From: CAZFVY01 sp964522665 | GTDB taxonomy: Bacteria > Verrucomicrobiota > Verrucomicrobiia > Limisphaerales > CAZFVY01 | Length of the DNA stretch: 31,981 nucleotides | NCBI GenBank assembly: GCA_964522665.1 | Contig: CAZFVY010000086.1 | Span: 1-31,981 of the forward strand | Reading direction: 5' to 3' | Part shown: in pieces, positions 1 through 8,096 of the stretch | Layout: the number at the start of each line of letters is the position of its first letter | Numbering within the stretch: position 1 is the stretch's first letter | Translations under genes and position numbers: made by a program | The notes under the pieces: generated by a model | Seen by the model: only the letters and a program-made list of their open reading frames with translations | The model's database searches: none | Told to the model about the DNA's origin: nothing

Positions 1-163
1 CGTTTTTGGCCGAATACTTGGCTTTGGAGAGAGCCGGCAGTAGCAGGCTCGCTAGGATTGCGATGATCGCGATCACGACCAGCAATTCTATTAAAGTGAA
101 ACCCGGCGCCGGCCTGGCAGTACCGTGAGCAGGGCGTCGAGGGCGCTCTGTCGCGTGATTCAA
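1..163 (-). CDS. Type II secretion-type pseudopilin, 5' part only (runs off window edge)
   Basis: The first 54 codons are visible, and the rest lies beyond base 1. A TTG start at 163-161 follows a good Shine-Dalgarno (GGGAGG about six bases upstream). The leader of about 20 mostly polar and basic residues ends in Gly, followed by the prepilin signature FTLIELLVVIAIIAILASLL. This is the class III signal peptide cut and N-methylated by the PilD-type prepilin peptidase, and the hydrophobic helix anchors the protein in the inner membrane. The helix is nearly identical to those of the two complete pseudopilin genes directly upstream on the same strand, so this is a third paralogue in a tandem array. 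The 114-base gap to the preceding gene shows no clear terminator. The C-terminal domain cannot be judged. Confidence 0.85.
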   Translation of the reverse strand, partial: MNHATERPRRPAHGTARPAPGFTLIELLVVIAIIAILASLLLPALSKAKYSAKN

Positions 164-277
164 GAAAACCTCCCACCGAGCCAACCCCCGACCTGATGAA
201 CACTGGTATTTGAATATCCTACGCCGCGCCGATTGACTTCGTAGCATAAATTGTTATCTCCCGTTCGAACAGCGCGA

Positions 278-1063
<786 letters not shown>

Positions 1064-1108
1064 AAGCTGGCTCCCAAAAGCGCTTCCGAGCTACCTTGAA
1101 GACGCGTC

Positions 1109-1882
1109 CTAATTACCATAAGGCGCCGGCCCCAAGGCGTTCCACGTTTCCGGGTGGGGTTCGTGGTCGCGGTTCCAGTTGCGGGCGGAGATCTCTGGAT
1201 GGAAAAAATCACGCGCGCGAATAAACGCCGTGTGTCCGTCGCAGAAGACGAGATTGTAGCCATTTTTGTGACGAAGGGCCTGTTCGGTGATCGTAGGAAC
1301 GCCGGCCGACGCCGGCGTAAGCCAGTCGATTCCCTGCGTGACAGTTTGTGAGCCGACCAAAAAAGCATGAAAGTCGCGGGAATCGCCGATACAGAACATG
1401 TCGCTCGGAACTTTGATGTCGCTCTCTTTGACGCGCTCGACGTCGATTCCCAGACCGAGGCCGGCGCCGTTGCTGGATTGGCCCGTCCCTTCAATGTTCA
1501 ATCCGTAACAATTATGCGGCTCCCCCAGAAGCACGAAGAGATCGTTGGTGGGTATGTAGCCTTTGTATGCGGGACAAATGAGCCCGGCGTTCGTCCACGC
1601 TGTGCCGACGTACGGTTGCAGGAGCGCATACCATCCAAAATTATAGTAATTGCTGCTCAATTCCCAAGGCGGGTACGTTCCATTGGCGTCATCCATGTAC
1701 ATGCGAACGGCGTACCCGTATTGACGGAGGTTGTTTCTGCACTTGGCCGACTGGGCGGTCGCTTTGGACTTGGCGAGCGCGGGCAAGAGCAGCGAGGCGA
1801 GGATCGCGATGATGGCGATCACGACCAAGAGTTCAATCAGCGTGAAGCCGCGCGCTATCCCAGGGCGTTCGTTTACCTTCAT
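1109..1882 (-). CDS. Prepilin-type N-terminal cleavage/methylation domain protein (H-X9-DG pseudopilin)
   Basis: The leader MKVNERPGIARG is followed by FTLIELLVVIAIIAILASLL, a class III prepilin signal. The body has a LRQYG segment after the helix and a C-terminal H-X9-DG motif (HKNGYNLVFCDGH). I chose ATG 1882 because it gives the same leader length as the neighbouring paralogue (MKANER...). An in-frame ATG at 1894 and a GTG at 1921 are also open, and the latter would overlap the end of the M56 gene. None has a strong ribosome binding site, so translation may be coupled to the upstream gene, whose stop lies at 1904-1902. The protein has about 257 residues and is an inner-membrane pseudopilin of unknown substrate. 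Its position directly behind an M56 protease and BlaI repressor suggests shared control (inference). Confidence 0.88.
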   Translation of the reverse strand: MKVNERPGIARGFTLIELLVVIAIIAILASLLLPALAKSKATAQSAKCRNNLRQYGYAVRMYMDDANGTYPPWELSSNYYNFGWYALLQPYVGTAWTNAGLICPAYKGYIPTNDLFVLLGEPHNCYGLNIEGTGQSSNGAGLGLGIDVERVKESDIKVPSDMFCIGDSRDFHAFLVGSQTVTQGIDWLTPASAGVPTITEQALRHKNGYNLVFCDGHTAFIRARDFFHPEISARNWNRDHEPHPETWNALGPAPYGN

Positions 1883-1901
1883 ATCCGGGCGCATGGAGTA
1901 C

Positions 1902-4544
1902 TCACAACACAGCCGGCGCACTCAGGAGGTCGGGGGTAAGCAGATGCCGCCAGCGCTCGGGAATTTGATCGGGACGCCCGCTCCATGAACCGCTCCCGCC
2001 GCCTCCTTTTATGGTTTTGTGTTCGATCCGAAGGGTTGGCCGGCCATCGCGGCCCGCGGCGCCGGACGAGACGTCAAATCGGACCTCGTCCGTGCCTCGG
2101 TGCAGCCAATCGGCGCCGTAATCCTGGATTCGGCGCTCGGGGTCGTTCCGCGGCGGACCGACTCGCGTCAGCGGGTCCATCGGGTTCACAGGCGTGCGGA
2201 TCGAATAGTCGAGCAGTTCTCCGCGATTCGCCCCGATCAAGCCTTTCAATCTGGTCACCCATTCGTCCCGCAATGCCGCGCTCTCTTCGGGGAACGCCCG
2301 TAGGACGAAACTGTTTGTGTCGGGCTGGGTCCGTTCAAAATGAGAGCGTTCGAGGCGTTCAAAACGAACCCTCATCTCCTCGTAAAGGGCGCGAACTTTC
2401 GCTGCTTCCGCGGGCGTCAGCTTAAACAACGCCTCGGCCTCCGGCGAAATCTCGCCCTCCACCGTGAGTCCGGGAACTTTAAGCGAATGGACCACCGTCT
2501 TGGGTAAATCGACTAATACCGTCGTGTCGTCCCATTGGGCGGACTTCTGCCGAAAGGGCGGCGCGGAAGGAGGCGCGGGCGCAGCGGCCTCAGCCTGCCT
2601 GCCCGCCAGAGGTATTGCCTCGGCAGGAGCCCTCGATTCCCCAGATGGCGGAGTTCGCGCGGCGGCAACGAGACCGCTCTTCGCCGCGCGCTCCGCGATC
2701 ATCTGCCTCCACCGCGCCAAAACTGGTTTCATCTTTTCCGGCGCATATTCGTCAAGCGCCGCCCCATACGGACGGCCCCCGCCCGAGGTGCCGTTTACTT
2801 TCCCGTGGTCGGTCATTACGGTTCTCACCAGCCGGTCAATTCTTGACGGGGGATTTCCCGAATCGAGCGCGAACGTGTAGGTGATCGATCTCGCCATGCC
2901 ATCAGGCAGCTGGGTTTCCTTCGTGAAGGGGTTCATCTCACCGTCCAACATCCCCCGCCCATTCTGCCAGAACAGCTTTGCCCGCTGTTCTCCCAGCGTC
3001 GCGAGTACCACGTCGTCCAATCTCCGACGAATGGCCGCGGCCTCTTGCGGGAAAGGCGTCAGGTGAAAAAAGAACCTTTCGGCCGACGCCGGCAGGCGGC
3101 GAACTGGGAATGGTCCCAAATCCGGCTCTTTATCAATCGGCTCAAGATGTTTTCCCTCCTCCAAACGCCATTGGTGTAACGCCTCCGCGAGGCCCGCTGT
3201 AACGCGCTCGACCTCCGGTGAAGTAAGTCGGAAGGCTTGCGTGAATTTATCGGTCAGCACAAATTCCATGCGCTCGAAATTCGTGACGACCACCGGCTGG
3301 ATCGCGATCTGGCTCAAGACACTTTTCGGCGCGCGCACGGTCGCCGAAGTCTCGGACCAAGCCTCGTTTGCCGCGACGAGCTGGCTTCGCTTCCCCTTCG
3401 AAGCCGACTGGTCCGCAACGTGCGCCGGAGCCGGCGTTTCCTGGTCAGCGGCGCTCGTGAAGGTCGAGAGGCACAAGACCGCCAGCAGCGCGGCCGAAGC
3501 GATCAACGCGAGGCAGTTGGAAGGTTTGAATTCGGCGATCATGCTCACCCTCCGCTTGATCTCCTGCTTGCGGCTGATCGCCGGCGCCAGGCTGGGGCAG
3601 AAGCCGATGGCGGAGAAGTGACTGAGAAGTTTGATGAGGGTGTCTCCGTAGGTTCGCCGTTCCCGCGCGTCAAGCTGGGCCAGGACCATGCTGTCGCAGA
3701 CCAGCTCGCGGTCGGAGCGCAAGTCGCGCATGGCCAGCCATACCAAGGGGTTGAACCAATGCAGCCCGCGGATCACGATCATCACCCAGTTTAACAAGAC
3801 GTCGCGGCGCTTGAGGTGAGCCAGTTCGTGAAGGAAAATCATGCGGAGTTCCGACGAATCGAAACCGTTGATGATGTTCTCGGGCATGAGGAGGCATGGT
3901 TTGCGCCAGCCGAAAAGGGCCGGAATTGAAAGGTCGGACGCGCGGCGAAGCTTAAGCGGTTGAGCGACGCCCATAGCGGTCTGGCAGCGCGCCAGCAGCG
4001 CCAGCAGGGCCTCATCCGTCACCTGTTCGGCCTGGGCGGCCCAGCGTGAAAAGCGCCGGTGCCGCAGCGTCGCCGCGGTCAGGATCAGGCCGAAACCCAG
4101 CAGCCACACGACCTCCCCGGCCGAATGCCAGGCATCGACATCCCATTCTCCGCCTAAAGCTCCCGCCATGCCCAATCCTGGGCTTTGGCCCGTAACCGGA
4201 TTCGCCGTGCTTTGTTCCCTTCCCAAAGCGAAGGCTTGACGCGGCTCGGCTGGTATTGGAAAGCCCGCGGGTTTGGGGCTGGCGCGCGTGACGGGGCGGA
4301 CGCTTGGCGTCGTGAAGCGGTTGGTTAGATTAAAAATGCTAAGGCGGCTCGCGGGGACGGCCGGCAGAACGAGGCGGATCACGACCAGCAGGCTCAGGGC
4401 GTAGCGCCAGGTCGGCCGGAGCCATTTTCCTAGCGCCAATTGAATCAGCCAAACCAGCGCGATCAGAACCGAGGCGTGCAGCGAGGCGGCCCAAAGCCAG
4501 TCGCAGAACCCGCCCAGCCATTCACCTTGCGGGGGCAGATTCAT
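1902..4544 (-). CDS. M56 family (BlaR1/MecR1-like) membrane metalloprotease with duplicated C-terminal domain
   Basis: This protein of 880 residues has the BlaR1 N-terminal plan: hydrophobic segments near 22-40, 46-62 and 144-160, a zinc motif HELAH at 239-243, a downstream RELVCD whose Glu280 fits the third ligand, and a fourth membrane helix near 342-362. In BlaR1/MecR1 the zinc domain cleaves, or triggers cleavage of, the partner repressor after an external sensor is engaged. The C-terminal part (about 370-880) is predicted outside the membrane. It shows no SxxK or KTG penicillin-binding sensor. Instead it has two similar halves (about 415-620 and 675-875), each with a LTP/LTS-E helical segment, an F-P-Q/E-E-(S/A)AA-(I/L)R segment and a closing RWR motif. 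It overlaps the repressor gene by four bases. The signal is unknown, and beta-lactam sensing is not supported by the sequence. Confidence 0.88.
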   Translation of the reverse strand: MNLPPQGEWLGGFCDWLWAASLHASVLIALVWLIQLALGKWLRPTWRYALSLLVVIRLVLPAVPASRLSIFNLTNRFTTPSVRPVTRASPKPAGFPIPAEPRQAFALGREQSTANPVTGQSPGLGMAGALGGEWDVDAWHSAGEVVWLLGFGLILTAATLRHRRFSRWAAQAEQVTDEALLALLARCQTAMGVAQPLKLRRASDLSIPALFGWRKPCLLMPENIINGFDSSELRMIFLHELAHLKRRDVLLNWVMIVIRGLHWFNPLVWLAMRDLRSDRELVCDSMVLAQLDARERRTYGDTLIKLLSHFSAIGFCPSLAPAISRKQEIKRRVSMIAEFKPSNCLALIASAALLAVLCLSTFTSAADQETPAPAHVADQSASKGKRSQLVAANEAWSETSATVRAPKSVLSQIAIQPVVVTNFERMEFVLTDKFTQAFRLTSPEVERVTAGLAEALHQWRLEEGKHLEPIDKEPDLGPFPVRRLPASAERFFFHLTPFPQEAAAIRRRLDDVVLATLGEQRAKLFWQNGRGMLDGEMNPFTKETQLPDGMARSITYTFALDSGNPPSRIDRLVRTVMTDHGKVNGTSGGGRPYGAALDEYAPEKMKPVLARWRQMIAERAAKSGLVAAARTPPSGESRAPAEAIPLAGRQAEAAAPAPPSAPPFRQKSAQWDDTTVLVDLPKTVVHSLKVPGLTVEGEISPEAEALFKLTPAEAAKVRALYEEMRVRFERLERSHFERTQPDTNSFVLRAFPEESAALRDEWVTRLKGLIGANRGELLDYSIRTPVNPMDPLTRVGPPRNDPERRIQDYGADWLHRGTDEVRFDVSSGAAGRDGRPTLRIEHKTIKGGGGSGSWSGRPDQIPERWRHLLTPDLLSAPAVL

Positions 4545-4960
4545 GAGCGCTTGCCCTCCAGAATCCGCTTGAGCTCGTCGATCTCGCTCGGCGACAGGGC
4601 CTCTCGTTCCAGAAAACAGGCGAGAAAGGGCGCGACTTCACCTCCAAAAAACCGCCTCAAGAACGAGCGGCTGACCGCGTGCATGCAGTCCTGGGCTTGG
4701 ACGAGCGGGCGGAAATGATACTCGCGGCCCTCCTTGTGGAACGCCAGCGCCTTTTTTTGCGTCAACCGCGCGAGGAGGGTTTGAATGGTCTTCGGTTTCC
4801 AGTCAATCTGCCGCTCCAAAGCTTCGACCACTTGGTTGGCCGTCGCGGAGCCTTTCTGCCAGATCACTTTCATCACCACCCATTCGGCGTCGGAAATCTG
4901 CGGCAACGTGGACGGGGACGCGGCTACCCGGCGCTTGGCCGGTCGTTTTTCAAGAGGCAT
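4541..4960 (-). CDS. blaI: BlaI/MecI/CopY family transcriptional repressor
   Basis: The 139-residue protein has the BlaI/MecI winged helix-turn-helix at about 20-85 (ISDAEWVVMKVIWQKGSATA, then WKPKTIQTLLARLTQKK). It ends in the dimerisation region SFLRRFFGGEVAPFLACFLE, where family members are cut by the BlaR/MecR partner. ATG 4960 is preferred over the upstream TTG at 5014, because the TTG lies beside an operator and only some nine bases after the predicted transcription start. The gene's last bases overlap the start of the M56 protease gene (ATGA type), as expected for a repressor-protease pair. The expected role is repression of its own operon and perhaps of genes elsewhere until the protease inactivates it. 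The symbol reflects the family only, not resistance to beta-lactams. Confidence 0.9.
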   Translation of the reverse strand: MPLEKRPAKRRVAASPSTLPQISDAEWVVMKVIWQKGSATANQVVEALERQIDWKPKTIQTLLARLTQKKALAFHKEGREYHFRPLVQAQDCMHAVSRSFLRRFFGGEVAPFLACFLEREALSPSEIDELKRILEGKRS

Positions 4961-5016
4961 AATCGCTGTTTTGCTAATGAGCTTAACGCGGTCGGACGCG
5001 AATCCAACCTTCAACC

Positions 5017-5026
5017 TACATCTGTA
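5017..5026. promoter_or_regulatory. BlaI/CopY-type operator, promoter-proximal copy
   Basis: TACATCTGTA is a perfect TACA-NN-TGTA dyad, the core recognised by CopY/BlaI/MecI repressors. It lies just downstream of the predicted -10 element and would cover the transcription start of the repressor-protease operon. The context (C before, AG after) is shared with the second copy. Confidence 0.8.
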
Positions 5027-5029
5027 AGA

Positions 5030-5059
5030 CTTATATTCCTACAACTGTAAGAGTAGCAA
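5030..5059 (-). promoter_or_regulatory. Predicted sigma-70-type promoter of the BlaI/M56 operon
   Basis: On the minus strand, TTGCTA (5059-5054) and TATAAG (5035-5030) are separated by 18 bases, giving a predicted start near 5023. One operator sits in the spacer and one over the start, which is the arrangement for autorepression. The -35 match is imperfect (four of six). Confidence 0.55.
5040..5049. promoter_or_regulatory. BlaI/CopY-type operator, distal copy
   Basis: TACAACTGTA is a second perfect TACA-NN-TGTA dyad. Its centre is 23 bases from that of the other copy, about two helical turns, so two repressor dimers could sit on the same DNA face. It lies between the predicted -35 and -10 elements. 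Confidence 0.8.
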
Positions 5060-5129
5060 GCGAAAAGTTTGAAATGATTCTGTTAATCAAAGAACTCTCA
5101 GCCATAACGAGCGATGCAACGCCACGCGA

Positions 5130-5224
5130 TCCGCCCGCGTCGGCCTCAACAATCGCGCCAGGAAGGCGTGATCAACGAGCAGGGGTATGAGGCCACAAGG
5201 CAGAAGATTCTCGCGAACGCCTGA
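5130..5224 (+). pseudogene. Remnant of a SHOCT-domain gene (3' end only)
   Basis: Reading into the TGA at 5222-5224 gives RQEGVINEQGYEATRQKILANA, almost the same as the C-terminus of the intact SHOCT protein that ends at 6640. Bases 5138-5224 match 6554-6640 at 75 of 87 positions without a gap, and seven of the 12 differences are silent. Upstream of about 5138 the similarity stops. There is no start codon, membrane segment or ribosome binding site for this fragment, so it is a decayed copy rather than a gene. The silent excess suggests that the copy was functional for a time before it was truncated. It lies upstream of the Uma2 gene, while the intact copy lies downstream of it. Confidence 0.8.
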
Positions 5225-5324
5225 GGGGTTAGACCAGTCGCGGTAAACGGCGCGGCTTGGCCCCGGGAGAACCGGGAACGCCCATTGCGCGTGACTTTCC
5301 GCCGTTCTTTGGCACGCTAATCTC

Positions 5325-5981
5325 ATGAGTGATTCGCTCCTCGAACCATTGCTGCAGTCGCCCGAGTTGATTGAGCACGTCGCCGAATTGAATCGCCTGA
5401 TGGCGTCCGAGCGGCAGCGCCGCTTGAAGTTTTACGACGAGCTCACCGAGGATCGCAAATGGGAATTCATTAACGGTGAGGTCGTTTTGCACTCCCCGGC
5501 CCAGAATCGGCACAATCGCGTCATCATCCGGCTTGGGCGGCTGCTCTCGGTTTGGGTCGATCACCAGCGGCTGGGCCAGGTCACTACGGAGAAGACGCTT
5601 TGCCAATTTCCCCGCAACGACTATGAGCCGGACATCGTTTTCTTCGGACTGGAGAAAGCGCACCGGATTCGGCCGGAGGAGATGCTCCATCCCGTGCCGG
5701 ATTTCGTCGTCGAGGCGCTCTCGCCCAGTACCGAGAAGAATGACCGGGGGGTGAAGTTCGAGGATTATCAAGCGCACGGCGTGGGCGAATACTGGATCGT
5801 GGACCCCGCCGCGGAGACGGTCGAGATCAACGTGGCGCTGGTCGGCCAATTTCCGAAGAAAGCCCGCCGCCAGAAGGCTGGTCAGATACGTTCAACGGTC
5901 GTCAAAGGTTTCGAGATTCCAGTGCGGGCTTTGTTCGACGACGTCGCGAATATGGCCGCGCTCAAGCAGTTGATGGCTTAG
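5325..5981 (+). CDS. Uma2 family (DUF820) putative endonuclease-fold protein
   Basis: At 218 residues this fits the Uma2/DUF820 family, which has the PD-(D/E)XK restriction-endonuclease fold. Visible family landmarks in order are WEFINGEVVLHSP (about 46-58), EPDIVF with Asp103, VVEALSPST with Glu130, the D-R-G-V-K-F-E-D-Y run with Lys144, and GVGEYWIVDP. Uma2 genes are very numerous in cyanobacteria, planctomycetes and some verrucomicrobia, where they behave like mobile or accessory genes. Their biological role is not settled. The C-terminal tail (about 165-218) with FPKKARRQKAGQIRSTVVKG fits the family's final strand region. ATG 5325 is used. The ribosome binding site is weak. The gene is bracketed by a truncated and an intact copy of a SHOCT-domain gene, hinting at local duplication or insertion. 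Confidence 0.88.
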   Translation: MSDSLLEPLLQSPELIEHVAELNRLMASERQRRLKFYDELTEDRKWEFINGEVVLHSPAQNRHNRVIIRLGRLLSVWVDHQRLGQVTTEKTLCQFPRNDYEPDIVFFGLEKAHRIRPEEMLHPVPDFVVEALSPSTEKNDRGVKFEDYQAHGVGEYWIVDPAAETVEINVALVGQFPKKARRQKAGQIRSTVVKGFEIPVRALFDDVANMAALKQLMA

Positions 5982-6163
5982 TCGCGAATGCGGTCTTGGC
6001 AGGGATCGTCCGTCTCGTGGTTCCCACCGCGCGCGGTTCTTTGAATCAACGCGCTTTTGACAACCGCAAGCGGGGAAACTATCGTGTTGAGGCGCGCCGA
6101 ATTGGCGCGGATCGCGAGAGGGTGAGTCGCAGGCCGGTGAACCGTTTGAACTTTCATACCATT

Positions 6164-6640
6164 ATGGCACAACGACAAATCGCGCCGGAACGAAAGGCGA
6201 TCTATTACCTCGGCATGGCCGTCGGCGTAATCGGCTTTCTTTTTTTCATCTCAACCTTCTTCACAGCGGCCGCGAATTTCGGCGACTTCTCTAATTTCGC
6301 CGAGCGCAGCCGTTCTACTTTCTCCCGCGCCGTCATCGGAATGATTCTAATGATCGTGGCCGGTTTGATGACGCGGCTCGGGCGGGCGGGCTTGGCCGGA
6401 TCGGGTTTGAAGCTCGACCCGGAAGAGGCCCGGCGCGATCTCGAGCCTTGGGCGCGGATGGGCGGCGGCATCGCCAAGGACGCGCTCGATGAGGCAGGTA
6501 TAAATCTAGGCGGTCGGACCTCCGGTGATAAGCTGCCGTTTGACGAACGGCTTCGCCGGCTTCAACAATTGCGCCAGGAAGGCGTCATAAATGAGCAGGA
6601 GTACGAAGCCACGAAGCAGAAGATTCTCGCGAGCGCCTGA
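6164..6640 (+). CDS. Small membrane protein with C-terminal SHOCT domain
   Basis: The 158-residue protein has two hydrophobic helices (about 12-34 and 53-74), a glycine-rich middle, and a C-terminal SHOCT motif (about 125-158: RLRRLQQLRQEGVINEQEYE...KQKILA). SHOCT domains are short helical hairpins found at protein ends, probably used for oligomer or partner contacts. I chose ATG 6164 because translation from the open frame further upstream (from 5996) gives low-hydrophobicity, arginine-rich sequence with no family character. Function is unknown. The 3' end is duplicated as a remnant at 5130-5224. It is followed by a short GC palindrome and then a HEAT-repeat gene on the same strand. Confidence 0.8.
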   Translation: MAQRQIAPERKAIYYLGMAVGVIGFLFFISTFFTAAANFGDFSNFAERSRSTFSRAVIGMILMIVAGLMTRLGRAGLAGSGLKLDPEEARRDLEPWARMGGGIAKDALDEAGINLGGRTSGDKLPFDERLRRLQQLRQEGVINEQEYEATKQKILASA

Positions 6641-6663
6641 GGGGCTGACCGCATCAGATCGAT

Positions 6664-6677
6664 CGGCGGCGCCGCCG
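6664..6677. other. Perfect 14-base GC palindrome
   Basis: CGGCGGCGCCGCCG lies between the SHOCT gene and the HEAT-repeat gene. It could form a short hairpin in the transcript, but no T-run follows, so a terminator role is not supported. Confidence 0.35.
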
Positions 6678-6746
6678 GGTCATTGTGACGCCCGAACCGT
6701 CCCGATTTCCTAATTGCTCGCTGACCGACCGACGGCCAAACGGCGT

Positions 6747-7550
6747 ATGGAGCCAGAGTCTTCTCCCACGGCGAAACGTTTCGTTTTTCCGCTCGTGGCG
6801 CTCGCGGCGCTCGTCGGGCTTTGCTTGGTTTTTCGCAACCCCGAACCGCGGTACCGCGGCAAGCCGCTAAGCTACTGGCTTAAGGATTGGTCGCAACCAC
6901 TCCGCCAAGGCATTGGCGGAAATCCCATCGTGGCGTTTCAGGAAATCGTTGACCGACGGAAGAACGGCACGGCGGCGGTCTTGCAAGCGGGAACTAATGC
7001 GCTGCCGACCCTGATTTGGATGTTACGCGAGCGCGACACGAGATTTAAGGTCTTCTGCCGGCAATGCCGGGTCGGCCAGTGGCTGGAACGGCGCAACCTT
7101 CTTCCGCATTCATTCGCGCCGGCGTCCCTGGACAACCGCACGGCCGCTCAGGCGATGTCGCTGCTCGGGGCAAGCGCGAGTGCGGCCGTGCCGGACTTGA
7201 TCGAGGTCATGGAGTCGAACTCGGACGCGGAGAGCCGTCGGGCCGCCGCCGGTTGTCTGGGCGCGATCGGAACCAATGCCGCGCCAGCCATCCCGGCGCT
7301 GGCGCGACGATCGATTTTGGACGAGGACAGCTTGGTCCGGATGGCGGCCCGAGGAGCTTTGCAAACGATGGGCATGGCCAGAACCAACGGCTTCCGGGAG
7401 GCGACCAAATGGGAGTATTCCGCCAATGAAAGGATCCGCCTGGCCGCGGCGATGACGCTTGAAATCGTCGATCCCGGCCGAATATACGGACGGCCCACGA
7501 TACTCGATCCCGAACCCACGCCGAGCGCGCCCGCGACGGGTCGCAGGTAG
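6747..7550 (+). CDS. HEAT-repeat protein with N-terminal membrane anchor
   Basis: The 267-residue protein has one hydrophobic segment near 11-29, which is a signal anchor. The segment YRGKPLSYWLKDW follows at about 36-48, a phrase often seen at the head of verrucomicrobial HEAT-repeat proteins. From about 120 to 205 come helical repeats with alternating A/P and L patterns (AVPDLIEVMES, RRAAAGCLGAIG, AIPALARRSI, RMAARGALQTMG). HEAT repeats form a curved scaffold for protein contacts, and no catalytic motif is visible. ATG 6747 is preferred to the TTG at 6714, which would add 11 polar residues ahead of the anchor. A specific function cannot be assigned. It probably faces the periplasm. Confidence 0.78.
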   Translation: MEPESSPTAKRFVFPLVALAALVGLCLVFRNPEPRYRGKPLSYWLKDWSQPLRQGIGGNPIVAFQEIVDRRKNGTAAVLQAGTNALPTLIWMLRERDTRFKVFCRQCRVGQWLERRNLLPHSFAPASLDNRTAAQAMSLLGASASAAVPDLIEVMESNSDAESRRAAAGCLGAIGTNAAPAIPALARRSILDEDSLVRMAARGALQTMGMARTNGFREATKWEYSANERIRLAAAMTLEIVDPGRIYGRPTILDPEPTPSAPATGRR

Positions 7551-7752
7551 AAAAGCGACAGCGAGGCAGGAAATGGGCTCACGACGGGGAGCCGTTTCAC
7601 GAGCCTCGAAAACCATAGCGAGCAACGAACGTCCACGAAAGGCGATCCCCGTTTGGGCATGGCAATTCGATGCCCTGCCTCAATCGTCGGGTCACCCCGG
7701 TCCGGTGGCCCAGCGCGGGAATCGTCGGCGCCCAGCCAACCTTGAATGCCCA

Positions 7753-7780
7753 TTGACACCATACTCCATTGGGGTATAGT
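7753..7780 (+). promoter_or_regulatory. Predicted sigma-70-type promoter of the toxin-antitoxin operon
   Basis: A perfect -35 TTGACA (7753-7758) and a -10 TATAGT (7775-7780) are 16 bases apart. The predicted start falls near 7787, at or next to the ATG of the toxin gene (7788), so the message would have almost no leader. Confidence 0.75.
7761..7777. promoter_or_regulatory. Palindromic operator in the toxin-antitoxin promoter
   Basis: ATACTCCATTGGGGTAT has eight-base arms around a central T with one mismatched pair. It fills the spacer and the start of the -10 element. That is the expected place for binding by the Xre-type antitoxin, alone or with the toxin, to autoregulate the operon. Confidence 0.7.
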
Positions 7781-7787
7781 CGTACAC

Positions 7788-8096
7788 ATGATATTCATCG
7801 AAGACGATGGCTTTCATAAACGACGCAAGGGCTTGTTGAACGATGACGAATTGTTTGAGCTAATGGAATGGCTTGTGGTCCATCCGGACGCCGGAAAAGT
7901 GATCCCAGGTTCCGGTGGATTGAGAAAGGTGCGCTGCGCCGCGCGTGGCCACGGCAAGCGAGGCGGCGCCCGGGTGATCTACTTCTGGTGGCTTGGCGAT
8001 GAAAAGATTCTGCTGCTAGATATTTATGCCAAAGGCGAACAGGAGAATCTGGCCGCCTCGGAAATCAAAAAGTTAAGGCAAAGGATTATTGAATGA
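7788..8096 (+). CDS. higB: Type II toxin, RelE/HigB-2 family
   Basis: The 102-residue protein matches the RelE/HigB-2 toxin pattern. It has an early segment LLNDDELFELMEWLVVHPDAG, the core VIPGSGGLRKVRCAARGHGKRGGARVIYF, and a late strand-helix segment LLLDIYAKGEQENLAASEIKKL. Family members are ribosome-dependent mRNA endonucleases that stop growth when free of antitoxin. The basic core residues (the K, R, R, K, R run) that contact RNA in relatives are present. ATG 7788 is chosen over ATG 7746, which lies inside the promoter. The antitoxin gene overlaps its last four bases. The toxin-first order is typical of HigBA pairs. It is intact and probably functional. Confidence 0.88.
   Translation: MIFIEDDGFHKRRKGLLNDDELFELMEWLVVHPDAGKVIPGSGGLRKVRCAARGHGKRGGARVIYFWWLGDEKILLLDIYAKGEQENLAASEIKKLRQRIIE

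Noticed and set aside
1902..4960. A beta-lactam resistance island
   Set aside because: There is no beta-lactamase or penicillin-binding protein gene, and the M56 protein lacks the penicillin-binding sensor. Only the regulatory families are shared.
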